Source: Planctomycetales bacterium
Lineage (GTDB): Bacteria > Planctomycetota > Planctomycetia > Planctomycetales > Planctomycetaceae
NCBI GenBank assembly: GCA_026400835.1
Contig: JAPLOA010000056.1
Location: 1 to 64,000 of the forward strand
Length of the DNA stretch: 64,000 nt
Direction: 5' to 3'
Shown in pieces: positions 36,134 to 44,026 of this stretch (position 1 is the first letter of the stretch; the number at the start of each line of letters is the position of its first letter). The position numbers were made by a program, and so were the translations under genes. The notes beneath the pieces were generated by a model. The model was not told the DNA's origin and did not search any database. It was given only the letters and a program-made list of their open reading frames with translations.

Positions 36134-38986
36134 ATGTCACGTTTTTCTGCTTATCTTCAAGCACGTGCAGCGCTGTGCCTGTTGCTTTGGTTTGCGGTTA
36201 GTGTCAACGCAAGTGCTCAGGTGGACTTCAATCGGCAGGTGCGTCCGATCCTTGCGGAGCATTGTCTGCAGTGTCACGGGCCCGACGGCGAAAAACGCAG
36301 CGCGGATCTTCGCCTGGATGTTGAGGCCGATGCAAAGAAATCCTCCATCGTGGCTGGATCACCAGACGACAGCGAATTGATGCATCGGATAAGTTCGACA
36401 GATCCCGACACGGTGATGCCACCAAAGGAAACCGGAAAAGTTCTGACCGAAGCGCAGAAAGAAATCCTGAAGCAATGGATTCAGGAAGGCGCAAAATATT
36501 CGGGGCATTGGGCATTTCAGCCGATCGCGAATTCCGACGATCTTTTAAAGACACTTCCAACACCTGACGCAGACAAGTCGCCGGTTGATCGCTTTCTGAT
36601 GCACAAGCTGGAGCAGGCGGGTCTCACGTACTCGAAGCCAGTCAGTCGCGCTCAGTTTATTCGTCGTGCGACATTTGATCTGACCGGATTACCTCCGACA
36701 TGGGCTGAGGTCGAAGCGTTTGAGAATGATACGGCCGCCGGAAGCAAAGAACGCCTGATCGATCGACTGCTGGCATCGCCACGCTACGGTGAACGCTGGG
36801 GACGACACTGGCTGGACATCGCACGGTATGCGGATACTCACGGCGGCGCGGCGATCGGTTTCACGTCCTTCCCGTTCTCTTACACTTATCGCGACTATGT
36901 CATCAAAGCATTCAACAATGATCTGCCGATTGATCGCTTCCTGAAGGAGCAGATTGCCGCGGATCAAATGGGACTTCCGGACGGTGATCCCGCGCTGGCG
37001 GCGTTGGGATTTATGACGGTCGGTATGCAGTTTCGCAACTACCATGACACGATCGACGACCAGATCGATGTGGTCACACGAGGACTCATGGGACTGACCG
37101 TCACGTGTGCTCGGTGTCACGACCACAAATTCGATCCAATCCCGACCGCTGATTACTATGCGTTGTACGCAGCGATTGCTCCGAGCAAAGCTCCACCGGA
37201 GCTTCCGGCCATCGGTGCAGTGACTGATGAGCAGGCTCGCCAGCAGTATGAACGCGAACTGGCGGACCTGAAATTGAAGGTTCAGCAGTTTGCTCGAGAA
37301 CAAAACGAAGTGCTGAGAAATCGCCTGCGAATGCAGGTCGGGCTGTACCTTGCCGAGATTGCGAAAGGCATCGGCGAACAGGACCTGTCGACTCAATTCC
37401 TTTCTTATCGCACCGACGACATTCGCCCGCTCGTTTTCAATCGCTGGCGGACATGGCTGGCGGGAATGAGCAAAGAGGATCCGGTCTTCGGTCCCTGGCT
37501 GGAGATGCAGTCCTGGGGTGCGATCCCGGAAGCCGAATTTCCGACACGACGCGACGAGTATCTCGGTCGACTTTCAGCAGAGCTGGATGCGATCGGACGA
37601 ACTCCGGACAAACTGCACGCTCTGCGTGGTGAACCGCTGAAATGGAACCCATTTGTTGTGGATGCTCTGGTTGAGCAGAAGCCAGGCTCATTGAGTGCTG
37701 TTGCGGCGGTGTACGGAAGAGTATTCGCAGATCAGCAGCGAACATGGTTACAGGCGTTACTGGAATCATCAGCAGAAGCTGCGGTCGGTGGGACAGTCCT
37801 GCCGGACGATCATCCGCAGCATCAGGTCATTAACAGTCCATCGCATCGCCAGATTCGACATCATCTTTACGCAGAAGGATCGCCTTTTGATCTGTCCGAT
37901 GAAGACGCCATTCGTCTGACGAACCGAACCATTGCTGACCTCGCCAGTGGCAAGAAAGGGGCAATTCATCAATTGAACCTGTCATCGCCTGGATCGCCTC
38001 CGCGAGCGATGATTATGCGAGAAGATCCGTTGCCAAAACCGACGCACATCTTCCTGCGCGGCAACCCTTTAGCACGAGGAGAGGTCGTCGAGGCACGATT
38101 CCTGTCATCATTGCCGGGCGATCATTCAAAAACCTATGAATCGGGCCATCGACGTCTCGGACTGGCCCAATCGCTGGTGGCGGAGAATAATCCGCTGACC
38201 GCACGCGTGCTGGTGAATTGGGCGTGGCAGAATCATTTTGGAGTGGGGCTGGTCAGGACACCAGATGACTTTGGGACTCGCGGGCAGGCACCGACACATC
38301 CTGAGTTATTGGACTATCTGGCCGATCAACTGCGAAAGAACGGCTGGTCATTGAAATGGTTGCATCGGCAGATCATGCTCAGTCAGGCGTACGCTCAGGG
38401 AGCGGTTGAGAATGAACAGAGTCGCCAGCTTGATCCAGAGAATCTTTTGCTGTGGCGTATGCCGCGTCGCCGTCTGGAATTCGAAGCCATGCGTGATGCA
38501 ATGCTGGCGGCGTCGGATGAACTGGATGTCACGATGGGCGGTCGTCCGATTGACCTGAATTCTTCACCTGCGGTTCCTCGCCGCAGTGTTTACGGGTTTG
38601 TAAATCGCGATGTGATCGCCAATCTGATGAGCACCTTTGATACGGCCAATCCGAATGCGTGTACCGCGCGACGGCAGGAAACCACTGTTCCTCAGCAGAC
38701 TTTGTTTGCTTTGAATTCTGATTTTATTCAGGATCGTGCTGCTCGACTTGCGGTCTCTACGAAGGAAATGAAACTGGTGTCGGACGCCGAGCGAATCACA
38801 GTCATGGTACGAAAGGCACTTGGTCGCAATCCAACCGAATCCGAGATCGCTCAGGCCGGTACGTTTATGACAGAAGCAACGGCCAACACAACTAACCCGG
38901 AAGGCGCGGCGACAGATCCCGAACGTGGCTGGGTTTTGTTGGCTCACGCATTGTTGGCGTCGAATGAATTTACGTTTCTGGATTAA
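36134..38986 (+). CDS. PSCyt1/DUF1549/DUF1553 multidomain cytochrome
   Basis: This 950-residue secreted protein has a signal peptide (about 1-28) and a PSCyt1 domain with haem motif CLQCH (44-48). DUF1549 has CARCHDHKFDP (325-335) and DUF1553 covers about 640-950. Between them lies about 280 residues of helical sequence, including a coiled segment near 365-400 that the other two paralogues lack. The ATG at 36134 follows a weak ccgagaa site. The DUF1501 partner at 39343 is downstream on the same strand, but a 356-bp gap with a strong hairpin and family A repeats intervenes. The family has no proven activity; two haem sites imply an envelope redox role. Confidence 0.9.
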   Translation: MSRFSAYLQARAALCLLLWFAVSVNASAQVDFNRQVRPILAEHCLQCHGPDGEKRSADLRLDVEADAKKSSIVAGSPDDSELMHRISSTDPDTVMPPKETGKVLTEAQKEILKQWIQEGAKYSGHWAFQPIANSDDLLKTLPTPDADKSPVDRFLMHKLEQAGLTYSKPVSRAQFIRRATFDLTGLPPTWAEVEAFENDTAAGSKERLIDRLLASPRYGERWGRHWLDIARYADTHGGAAIGFTSFPFSYTYRDYVIKAFNNDLPIDRFLKEQIAADQMGLPDGDPALAALGFMTVGMQFRNYHDTIDDQIDVVTRGLMGLTVTCARCHDHKFDPIPTADYYALYAAIAPSKAPPELPAIGAVTDEQARQQYERELADLKLKVQQFAREQNEVLRNRLRMQVGLYLAEIAKGIGEQDLSTQFLSYRTDDIRPLVFNRWRTWLAGMSKEDPVFGPWLEMQSWGAIPEAEFPTRRDEYLGRLSAELDAIGRTPDKLHALRGEPLKWNPFVVDALVEQKPGSLSAVAAVYGRVFADQQRTWLQALLESSAEAAVGGTVLPDDHPQHQVINSPSHRQIRHHLYAEGSPFDLSDEDAIRLTNRTIADLASGKKGAIHQLNLSSPGSPPRAMIMREDPLPKPTHIFLRGNPLARGEVVEARFLSSLPGDHSKTYESGHRRLGLAQSLVAENNPLTARVLVNWAWQNHFGVGLVRTPDDFGTRGQAPTHPELLDYLADQLRKNGWSLKWLHRQIMLSQAYAQGAVENEQSRQLDPENLLLWRMPRRRLEFEAMRDAMLAASDELDVTMGGRPIDLNSSPAVPRRSVYGFVNRDVIANLMSTFDTANPNACTARRQETTVPQQTLFALNSDFIQDRAARLAVSTKEMKLVSDAERITVMVRKALGRNPTESEIAQAGTFMTEATANTTNPEGAATDPERGWVLLAHALLASNEFTFLD

Positions 38987-39060
38987 TCATCAAAGCGGCA
39001 CGGCGCGAGCCGTCCGGTGATCATTAGAGACTGAAAGAGAACGTTTAATAGAAGGCCCAA

Positions 39061-39300
39061 TCATAACCTGAAGTGTCAGTTTTTGAAGTTGTGCATTTTC
39101 AGGCCCGGAGGGTCGACAAATCCAATGCCGTTGGCTGACCGTGGTGTTGATTGAGATCGTGTATTGATCGTTTTCGTTTAACGGCGAGCCGCAGGCGTAG
39201 GCGAAATACAGCAGCAACGCCTGCGGCTTGCCGTTAAACGACTAAATCAATAGCCATATGACCATGGCAGTCCCTCACTGACGTGTCGGGTTGTGATGAC
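39061..39300. repeat. Repeat-rich gap: 24-bp hairpin and family A fragments
   Basis: The gap 38987-39342 lies within a cytochrome/DUF1501 pair. Bases 39061-39112 match the reverse complement of about 131-171, a family A module. Bases 39175-39198 and 39217-39240 form a 24-bp stem (arms built on GTTTAACGGC, then AGCCGCAGGCGT) with one G:T-type mismatch and an 18-base loop. Bases 39269-39300 hold a family A core, TCCCTCACTGACGTGTCGGG. Such structure between the two genes could reduce expression of the second. Confidence 0.8.
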
Positions 39301-39342
39301 GTATTAGTTCACGACAGAAGCATATAGAACCAGGAATTAACC

Positions 39343-40740
39343 ATGTTCAATCAATCAAGACGACATTGGATGCAGACCTGCGGCATGGGATTTGGCGGGC
39401 TCGCGCTGGCTAATATGCTGCAGGATCCTGCGAATGCTGCAGACTCCGGCGGAGCGATGCAGACTCATTTCCCCGGTCGTGCGAAGCATATCATTCATGT
39501 GTTTTTGAACGGCGGAGTTTCTCAGGTCGATACGTTCGACCCGAAGCCTGAGCTGACTCGCCGAGCCGGGCAGATGCTGCCTTTCGAGAACCTGCAAACC
39601 GAACGTAAGACCGGCGTCGCTTTGCCGAGTCCATTCAAGTTTGAAAAGCACGGCGAAAGCGGCATTGAGGTCAGCGATATCTTTCCGCATCTGTCGAAGT
39701 GCGTCGATGAGATGACCGTGATTCGTTCGATGCATGCGGAGCTCCCCAGCCATGAGATGTCTCTCATGTTGATGAACACCGGCGATCAGCGTCTGGTGCG
39801 TCCAAGTCTTGGTTCATGGTTGACGTGGGGCATGGGTTCGATCAATGAGAACCTGCCTGCGTTTATCGCGTTGTGTCCGGGAGGAATGCCGGTGGGTGGA
39901 GCTGGCAATTGGCGGTCCGCGTTTCTGCCGGGGGCATATCAGGGCACTCGCATTGATACATCGAACGCGGATCCGACACGGCTGATTGACTTCCTGCAGA
40001 ACAAACGACTCTCTAACGTTGAACAGTCAAAACAGTTTGCCTTTCTGCAGCAGTTGAATGCTCAACATCAGGCCGATCGTCCGGGAGAGGCCGCGATTGA
40101 ATCACGGATCAAATCCTTCGAACTGGCGTTCCGGATGCAGACAGAAGCAAGTGATGCGTTTGATATCTCGCAGGAACCGGAACATATCCAGAAGATGTAC
40201 GGCGAGGGACCTCAGAATCGCCAGTTGCTGATGGCTCGCCGACTTGTTGAACGCGGAGTGCGATTCGTTCAGACGTGGCATGGTGACCTGCAGCCGTGGG
40301 ACAGCCATTCGAATATCAAGGACGAACATCGACGAGTCGCCAGCCAATGCGATTCTGGACTGGCCGCGTTAATTACAGATCTCAAGCAGCGAGGTCTGCT
40401 GGATGAAACTCTGATCTTATGTACGGGCGAATTTGGCAGAACACCGTCTGTGGAAATGGGTCAGGACGGTTCCGGAGCCAGTCAAGGCCGCGACCACAAT
40501 CACTGGGGCTTTTCGCTGTGGATGGCAGGCGGCGGAATTCGCAAAGGGACTGTGTATGGAGCCACTGATGACTTCGGCTTCAAGGCCGTTGAGAATCCGG
40601 TTTCCTCGCATGATCTGCATGCGACGATTCTTCATCTCATGGGCTACGACCATCAGCGGATGACTTATCGCTATGCGGGACGCGACTTTCGCCTGACAGA
40701 CGTGCATGGGGAAGTGGTTCATCCGATTATTGAAAGTTAA
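39343..40740 (+). CDS. DUF1501 family protein, partner of the 36134 cytochrome
   Basis: This 465-residue protein has an N-terminal SRRHWMQTCGMGFGG, a Tat-like variant in which the usual residues after the double arginine are changed. The family motif NGGVSQVDTFDPKPE lies near residue 57. GRDHNHWGFSLW is in the C-terminal third, and the protein ends RLTDVHGEVVHPIIES. It is most similar to the protein at 11057. The ATG at 39343 follows aggaattaacc, a usable ribosome binding site. It is separated from its cytochrome partner by a repeat-rich gap. The function is unknown. Confidence 0.9.
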   Translation: MFNQSRRHWMQTCGMGFGGLALANMLQDPANAADSGGAMQTHFPGRAKHIIHVFLNGGVSQVDTFDPKPELTRRAGQMLPFENLQTERKTGVALPSPFKFEKHGESGIEVSDIFPHLSKCVDEMTVIRSMHAELPSHEMSLMLMNTGDQRLVRPSLGSWLTWGMGSINENLPAFIALCPGGMPVGGAGNWRSAFLPGAYQGTRIDTSNADPTRLIDFLQNKRLSNVEQSKQFAFLQQLNAQHQADRPGEAAIESRIKSFELAFRMQTEASDAFDISQEPEHIQKMYGEGPQNRQLLMARRLVERGVRFVQTWHGDLQPWDSHSNIKDEHRRVASQCDSGLAALITDLKQRGLLDETLILCTGEFGRTPSVEMGQDGSGASQGRDHNHWGFSLWMAGGGIRKGTVYGATDDFGFKAVENPVSSHDLHATILHLMGYDHQRMTYRYAGRDFRLTDVHGEVVHPIIES

Positions 40741-40842
40741 GTCCCTTCGGCGTGGCGTTGGTGAGCGGAATGGCGTTCGCCTCAAATGCTTCGGCTCACC
40801 GAATACTTTGGACTGCTTGCAGCCTGCTGCAGCTTTCCTCCT

Positions 40843-41837
40843 TCAGCAGCCTGCTGCTGAGCCACTCGCCATCAATTCCCGAGCCGCTCGACGAATCCTG
40901 AAGCGATGAGCGGACTTGGGAGCCTTCGATGAATGACTGACGATTCGCTGAGGCTGACCGGCGACGACACTGAGGAGTTTGCCGAAGTCTTTCACCAGGA
41001 GACACCAGATCTCCCCCGAGACTCCCAGTCGCTCGTTCAGTTCCACAGGTGCCAGATGCCGAACAACACTTCCCGTACCGTACACCCGTCGCTCCGCCGC
41101 CGGGGCCTTCTCCGCCACCGAAGTCGTTTGCTCTGGCTGCAGCACAGCGAACCTCGAACGTCATCGCCCGCCGAATCTCTATGGGCGTTTTCTGAACACT
41201 GAACACTGCCAACTGAACACTCGCGACGAATTCCCGCCGCCCGCTTTAGTGCCGACGTAAACTCACTCTCTTCAATCGTCTCCGCCATTGCAGCCCGAAT
41301 CGGATCCAGATCCACATACGTCGCACACGCCAGAATCGCGGTCTCATCCAGAAGCCGAACCGTTCGATAACGAGCCGGAAAAAAATTGCCGCCTTCGCCG
41401 TCTTCCTTCTGGGCTCGCTGAGCAATACTCTGACTCAACAGCCGCATCCACCACGAGATATCACTCAGTCGAGTTCGCACCGTTGCCAGTTTGTCATTCT
41501 TGTTCACGATGCTGTTGATTTCGAACTCTGCCGGCTCCAGCGGACGACGTTTCTGATCCCGCCGCTCCGGACACAGCATCAGCCAACGCCGAGCCACATC
41601 CTCTTCGCTCCATTCCCTCACGACATCGGGTCGAGATCTCAGTACCAGATGGAAAATTTTTGACATCACGCAATAGGACAGAAGCCGAGTGCCGGTGCGA
41701 GCCACCGCTTCCTCAAGCACCGTCTCGAACGCGACGAAGTCTTCGTCCTTGGTAAAGATCGGCATCCGCGCGTTCGCACGGTTCAGCACATGATAAATCC
41801 AACCCCCTCGAGTTAATCGTTCTGGTCTTCCCATCAC
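40843..41837 (-). pseudogene. Decayed RAYT/Y1 transposase, HUH motif damaged and frameshifted
   Basis: The 5' part (41837 down to about 41170) reads as a RAYT N-terminus: GGWIYHVLNRANARMPIF, then EFEINSIVNKNDKL and ILACATYVDLDPIRAAMAE. The position expected to be SNHWHLV reads MSKIFHLVL, so the first histidine of the HUH motif is lost. FWEGRFKA has become NFFPARYRT. After about residue 190 the frame becomes meaningless, while the frame 40843-41145 carries the expected tail (LNERLGVSGEIW, then LLVKDFGKLL). At least one frameshift therefore separates the two. The gene is probably inactive. Its upstream end shares a 45-bp sequence with the truncated fragment at 42824. Confidence 0.8.
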
Positions 41838-41849
41838 GCAGGATTACTA

Positions 41850-41894
41850 AAACGCCTCTCCATCGTCAATAAACGGTTCCTGACACCTTTTTGT
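41850..41894. repeat. Inverted 45-bp arm upstream of the transposase pseudogene
   Basis: This sequence (AAACGCCTCTC then a few variable bases, then TCAATAAACGGTTCCTGACA and cctttttgt) recurs in reverse complement at 42764-42808. Each copy lies just upstream of a RAYT 5' end. The two copies face each other across about 870 bp. Confidence 0.8.
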
Positions 41895-41930
41895 ATCAAT
41901 GAAAGCATTTCGCGACCAGCCAAAACGCAA

Positions 41931-42446
41931 TCAAGTGAATCGTTCGCCGTGGATGTCCCTTCGCCCACGCTCGCATTGCTCCAACGCCGCCAAGAAGGTA
42001 GCTTTCTCCGCAAGACAATGATCCCGGGATCCCTCGGCGAGTACCAGTGGATGGCCCGGCATGATCGGAACCGGAAGTTGTAGTTCGAAGAGAGCGCCGC
42101 CATCCTCATACTGATCTTCGATGAGTTGAAGGGGGATGAGCTCCTCATAACGAAACTTGCGGCGTACAATACGGAATGGAAAAGTCGCCCGTCCTTCAAC
42201 GACACCATCTTTACCAACCGTGACCGATGTGCATGGATGTTGATTGCTAAACCAGGCGAGCCCGATGCCACAAGCCCACATGACCGCCAGGATCGCATAG
42301 GGATACCATTCAGGAAACCCCACGGGACCACTTACTCCGTCGATGACTGCGTTCCAAGTGCCAACCGCCAGTCCAACGAACCACAATGCCGTGAATACCC
42401 AAACGACAATCCATTTTCGCGAGCAAGTGAAGTAGCGGTTCTTCAT
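41931..42446 (-). CDS. Small membrane protein of unknown function
   Basis: This 171-residue protein has two hydrophobic helices near the N-terminus (about 11-30 and 47-66), then a soluble beta-rich domain (TSVTVGKDGVVEGRATFPF, then LQLPVPIMPGHPLVLAEG). The overall plan resembles small PH-like or DUF3592-like membrane proteins, but no family is certain. It starts at ATG 42446 without a strong ribosome binding site. It sits alone between two inverted RAYT 5' ends with matching 45-bp arms, so it may have been carried or trapped by transposition. No partner gene is visible. Confidence 0.55.
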   Translation of the reverse strand: MKNRYFTCSRKWIVVWVFTALWFVGLAVGTWNAVIDGVSGPVGFPEWYPYAILAVMWACGIGLAWFSNQHPCTSVTVGKDGVVEGRATFPFRIVRRKFRYEELIPLQLIEDQYEDGGALFELQLPVPIMPGHPLVLAEGSRDHCLAEKATFLAALEQCERGRRDIHGERFT

Positions 42447-42683
42447 GGATACCAGTGCTTTTTCGACGAAAAGAGCGTGCGCAGGGCGGATGGAAATTTC
42501 AGAACCTTTTATGAAAGCCTAGCATCGCACGCAAGAAAGAGGTCGGCGAACGAAGAAATTCGCAGGGTGCAACTTGACCGGCCAGCGCATGGAGTGAGTT
42601 GTATTCCGCTTGCAGCGATTGAAGGATGTGTGCGGCAGAGGTCCGCTGCGGCAGATCGGCGACCCCCAGTTGGAAGTTGATGA

Positions 42684-42780
42684 AGGCACAAAAGAGGCAC
42701 AAAAAGGTGTCAAGGCACAAAAAGGTGTCAGGGGTGTCAAGGCACAAAAAGGTGTCAGAAGGCACAAAAAGGTGTCAGGA
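42684..42780. repeat. Tandem array of an 18-bp unit upstream of a transposase fragment
   Basis: Four full units and one partial copy of AAGGCACAAAAAGGTGTC, with small spacer changes (aggggtgtc), run straight into the 45-bp arm that ends at 42808. The last unit joins GGTGTCAGGAACCG. The single-copy equivalent upstream of the other transposase reads cctttttgt without expansion. The rest of 42447-42683 is unrecognised. Confidence 0.85.
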
Positions 42781-42808
42781 ACCGTTTATTGATAGTTGAG
42801 AGGCGTTT
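42764..42808. repeat. Inverted 45-bp arm upstream of the transposase fragment
   Basis: This is the reverse complement of 41850-41894, with differences limited to the middle (gatagttga against the complement of catcgtca). It links the tandem array to the ATG of the truncated RAYT fragment at 42824. Confidence 0.8.
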
Positions 42809-42823
42809 GGGCATTTTTTTGGC

Positions 42824-42988
42824 ATGGTACGACTAAAACGATCAACTTCAGGGGGTTGGATTTATCAATTGCTGAACCGTGCGAACACGCGGATGCCGAT
42901 CTTTACCAGGGACGAAGACTTCATCGCGTTCGAGACGGTGCTTGAGGAAGCCCCAACAAGAAGCATCGCCGAACAGTGCGATTCATAA
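42824..42988 (+). pseudogene. Truncated RAYT transposase N-terminal fragment
   Basis: A 54-codon open frame matches the first 43 residues of the other RAYT copy (GGWIYQLLNRANTRMPIF, then RDEDFIAFETVLEEA). It then diverges into unrelated sequence (PTRSIAEQCDS) and stops. The HUH motif and everything downstream are missing. It is oriented opposite to the copy at 41837, with its 5' end towards it. It is too short to be functional. Confidence 0.85.
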
Positions 42989-44026
42989 CGGCGGCAATAC
43001 CGGAGCAATCGAGAGCTGGATGTATAGACCTAATGCCGTCTGTTCACAAAGTGCTGTGTCCCCCTCGTTCCACATCTGCCAGGGACTGGTCGGTCAATTG
43101 AATACGGAACGTTACGGGGTTCCGTTTCTCGGGGACAATTCATTTCTGCCAGATCGGCTTGAACGAATTGATACTGCCATTCCAACGCAATGGTTCGAAT
43201 AACTCGGACCAGCATCAGGAGACGGAATGCGGGAGCGGGCGGCGAGATTGACTATCACCGTGAACCGGTCCGACCTTTCGCGAACGCACTCCGGCCTGTT
43301 CGCACCTACAACAGAATACAGTGCGACTCCTCCAGACAATGCATGCATTCAGGTTGGCGAATCGCGATGAAAACTGTCCAACCAAAGATTCAAACTTAAA
43401 GCCGCTGAATATCGCGAGCTCCGTGCAGCACCCTGATGAGCTCGCTGCCTTTCGTGCACGGCTTGTAGTAGACAACGACTTTTTCCACGGAGAAACAGCG
43501 AGCCTGACGCCCAAGTTTAAGGCGAGATTCCCCAAGGCTCGGCTTGTGGGCGTACGATTCACATCGTGCAAACAGTCGCTACCGCGTTCCAGCTGATAAC
43601 GTGAGCCCCACTTCACAGCCGAGACAACACCTTTGTCTTTTTACGCATTTCCCGCTCAGTCAGAAATCTCACATGAAGACCTGCCGGGAGGGATTCTTGT
43701 ATTGCTGCAAGGCGAACCGGGTGTGCAACAGGCGTCTGGATATTGGCCGGGATCTTTGGTTTACGTGTATCCACATTGCAATAAACCGCGAAGTCCTGCC
43801 CGGCAGTCAGGAACTACTGAAATCCGCGACGCCGCGCGACTGCTGTCTAGTGCCGCGATGCCTCGCAACCCGGAATTCATCCTGATATGTTGGGCAGAAT
43901 CACCAGTCTCCGGGAATGACGGCGCGAGAATCTCTGTGAATTCAGATTGGTCACTAATCAATCGAGAATCCCAGCGGCCCTCACGGTCATTCGCATTTGA
44001 TTCCTAATCCTTTGAAGGTCAGCGTC
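42989..44026. other. Decayed intergenic region with toxin remnant and family B repeat
   Basis: No intact gene is seen over about 1 kb. It contains the ParE-like remnant listed separately, and a family B repeat at about 43785-43830 (CCGCGAAGTCCTGCCCGGCA, then gtcaggaactactgaaatccgcgac). A block at 43688-43720 (gggattcttgtattgctgca) resembles 3413-3432. The other open frames here have no recognisable similarity. Confidence 0.5.
43396..43578 (-). pseudogene. ParE/RelE-type toxin remnant
   Basis: The minus strand encodes about 60 residues matching the C-terminal half of ParE/RelE toxins: HKPSLGESRLKLGR, then ARCFSVEKVVVYYKP, then ELIRVLHGARDIQRL and a stop. An in-frame TAG at 43579-43581 ends the frame upstream. 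No antitoxin gene or N-terminal half was found in any frame. It appears to be a 5'-truncated relic in a region already rich in transposase debris. Confidence 0.6.

Noticed and set aside
42684-42780. CRISPR-like short tandem units
   Set aside because: Units are contiguous with no spacers of constant length, and no cas genes are present; it is a simple tandem array.
42610-42792. Small frame across the tandem array (KGVKAQ repeats)
   Set aside because: The peptide is generated by the 18-bp DNA repeat; the array is better explained as non-coding.
43321-43596. Plus-strand frame over the toxin relic
   Set aside because: The minus strand carries the ParE-like pattern, so the plus frame is a shadow.
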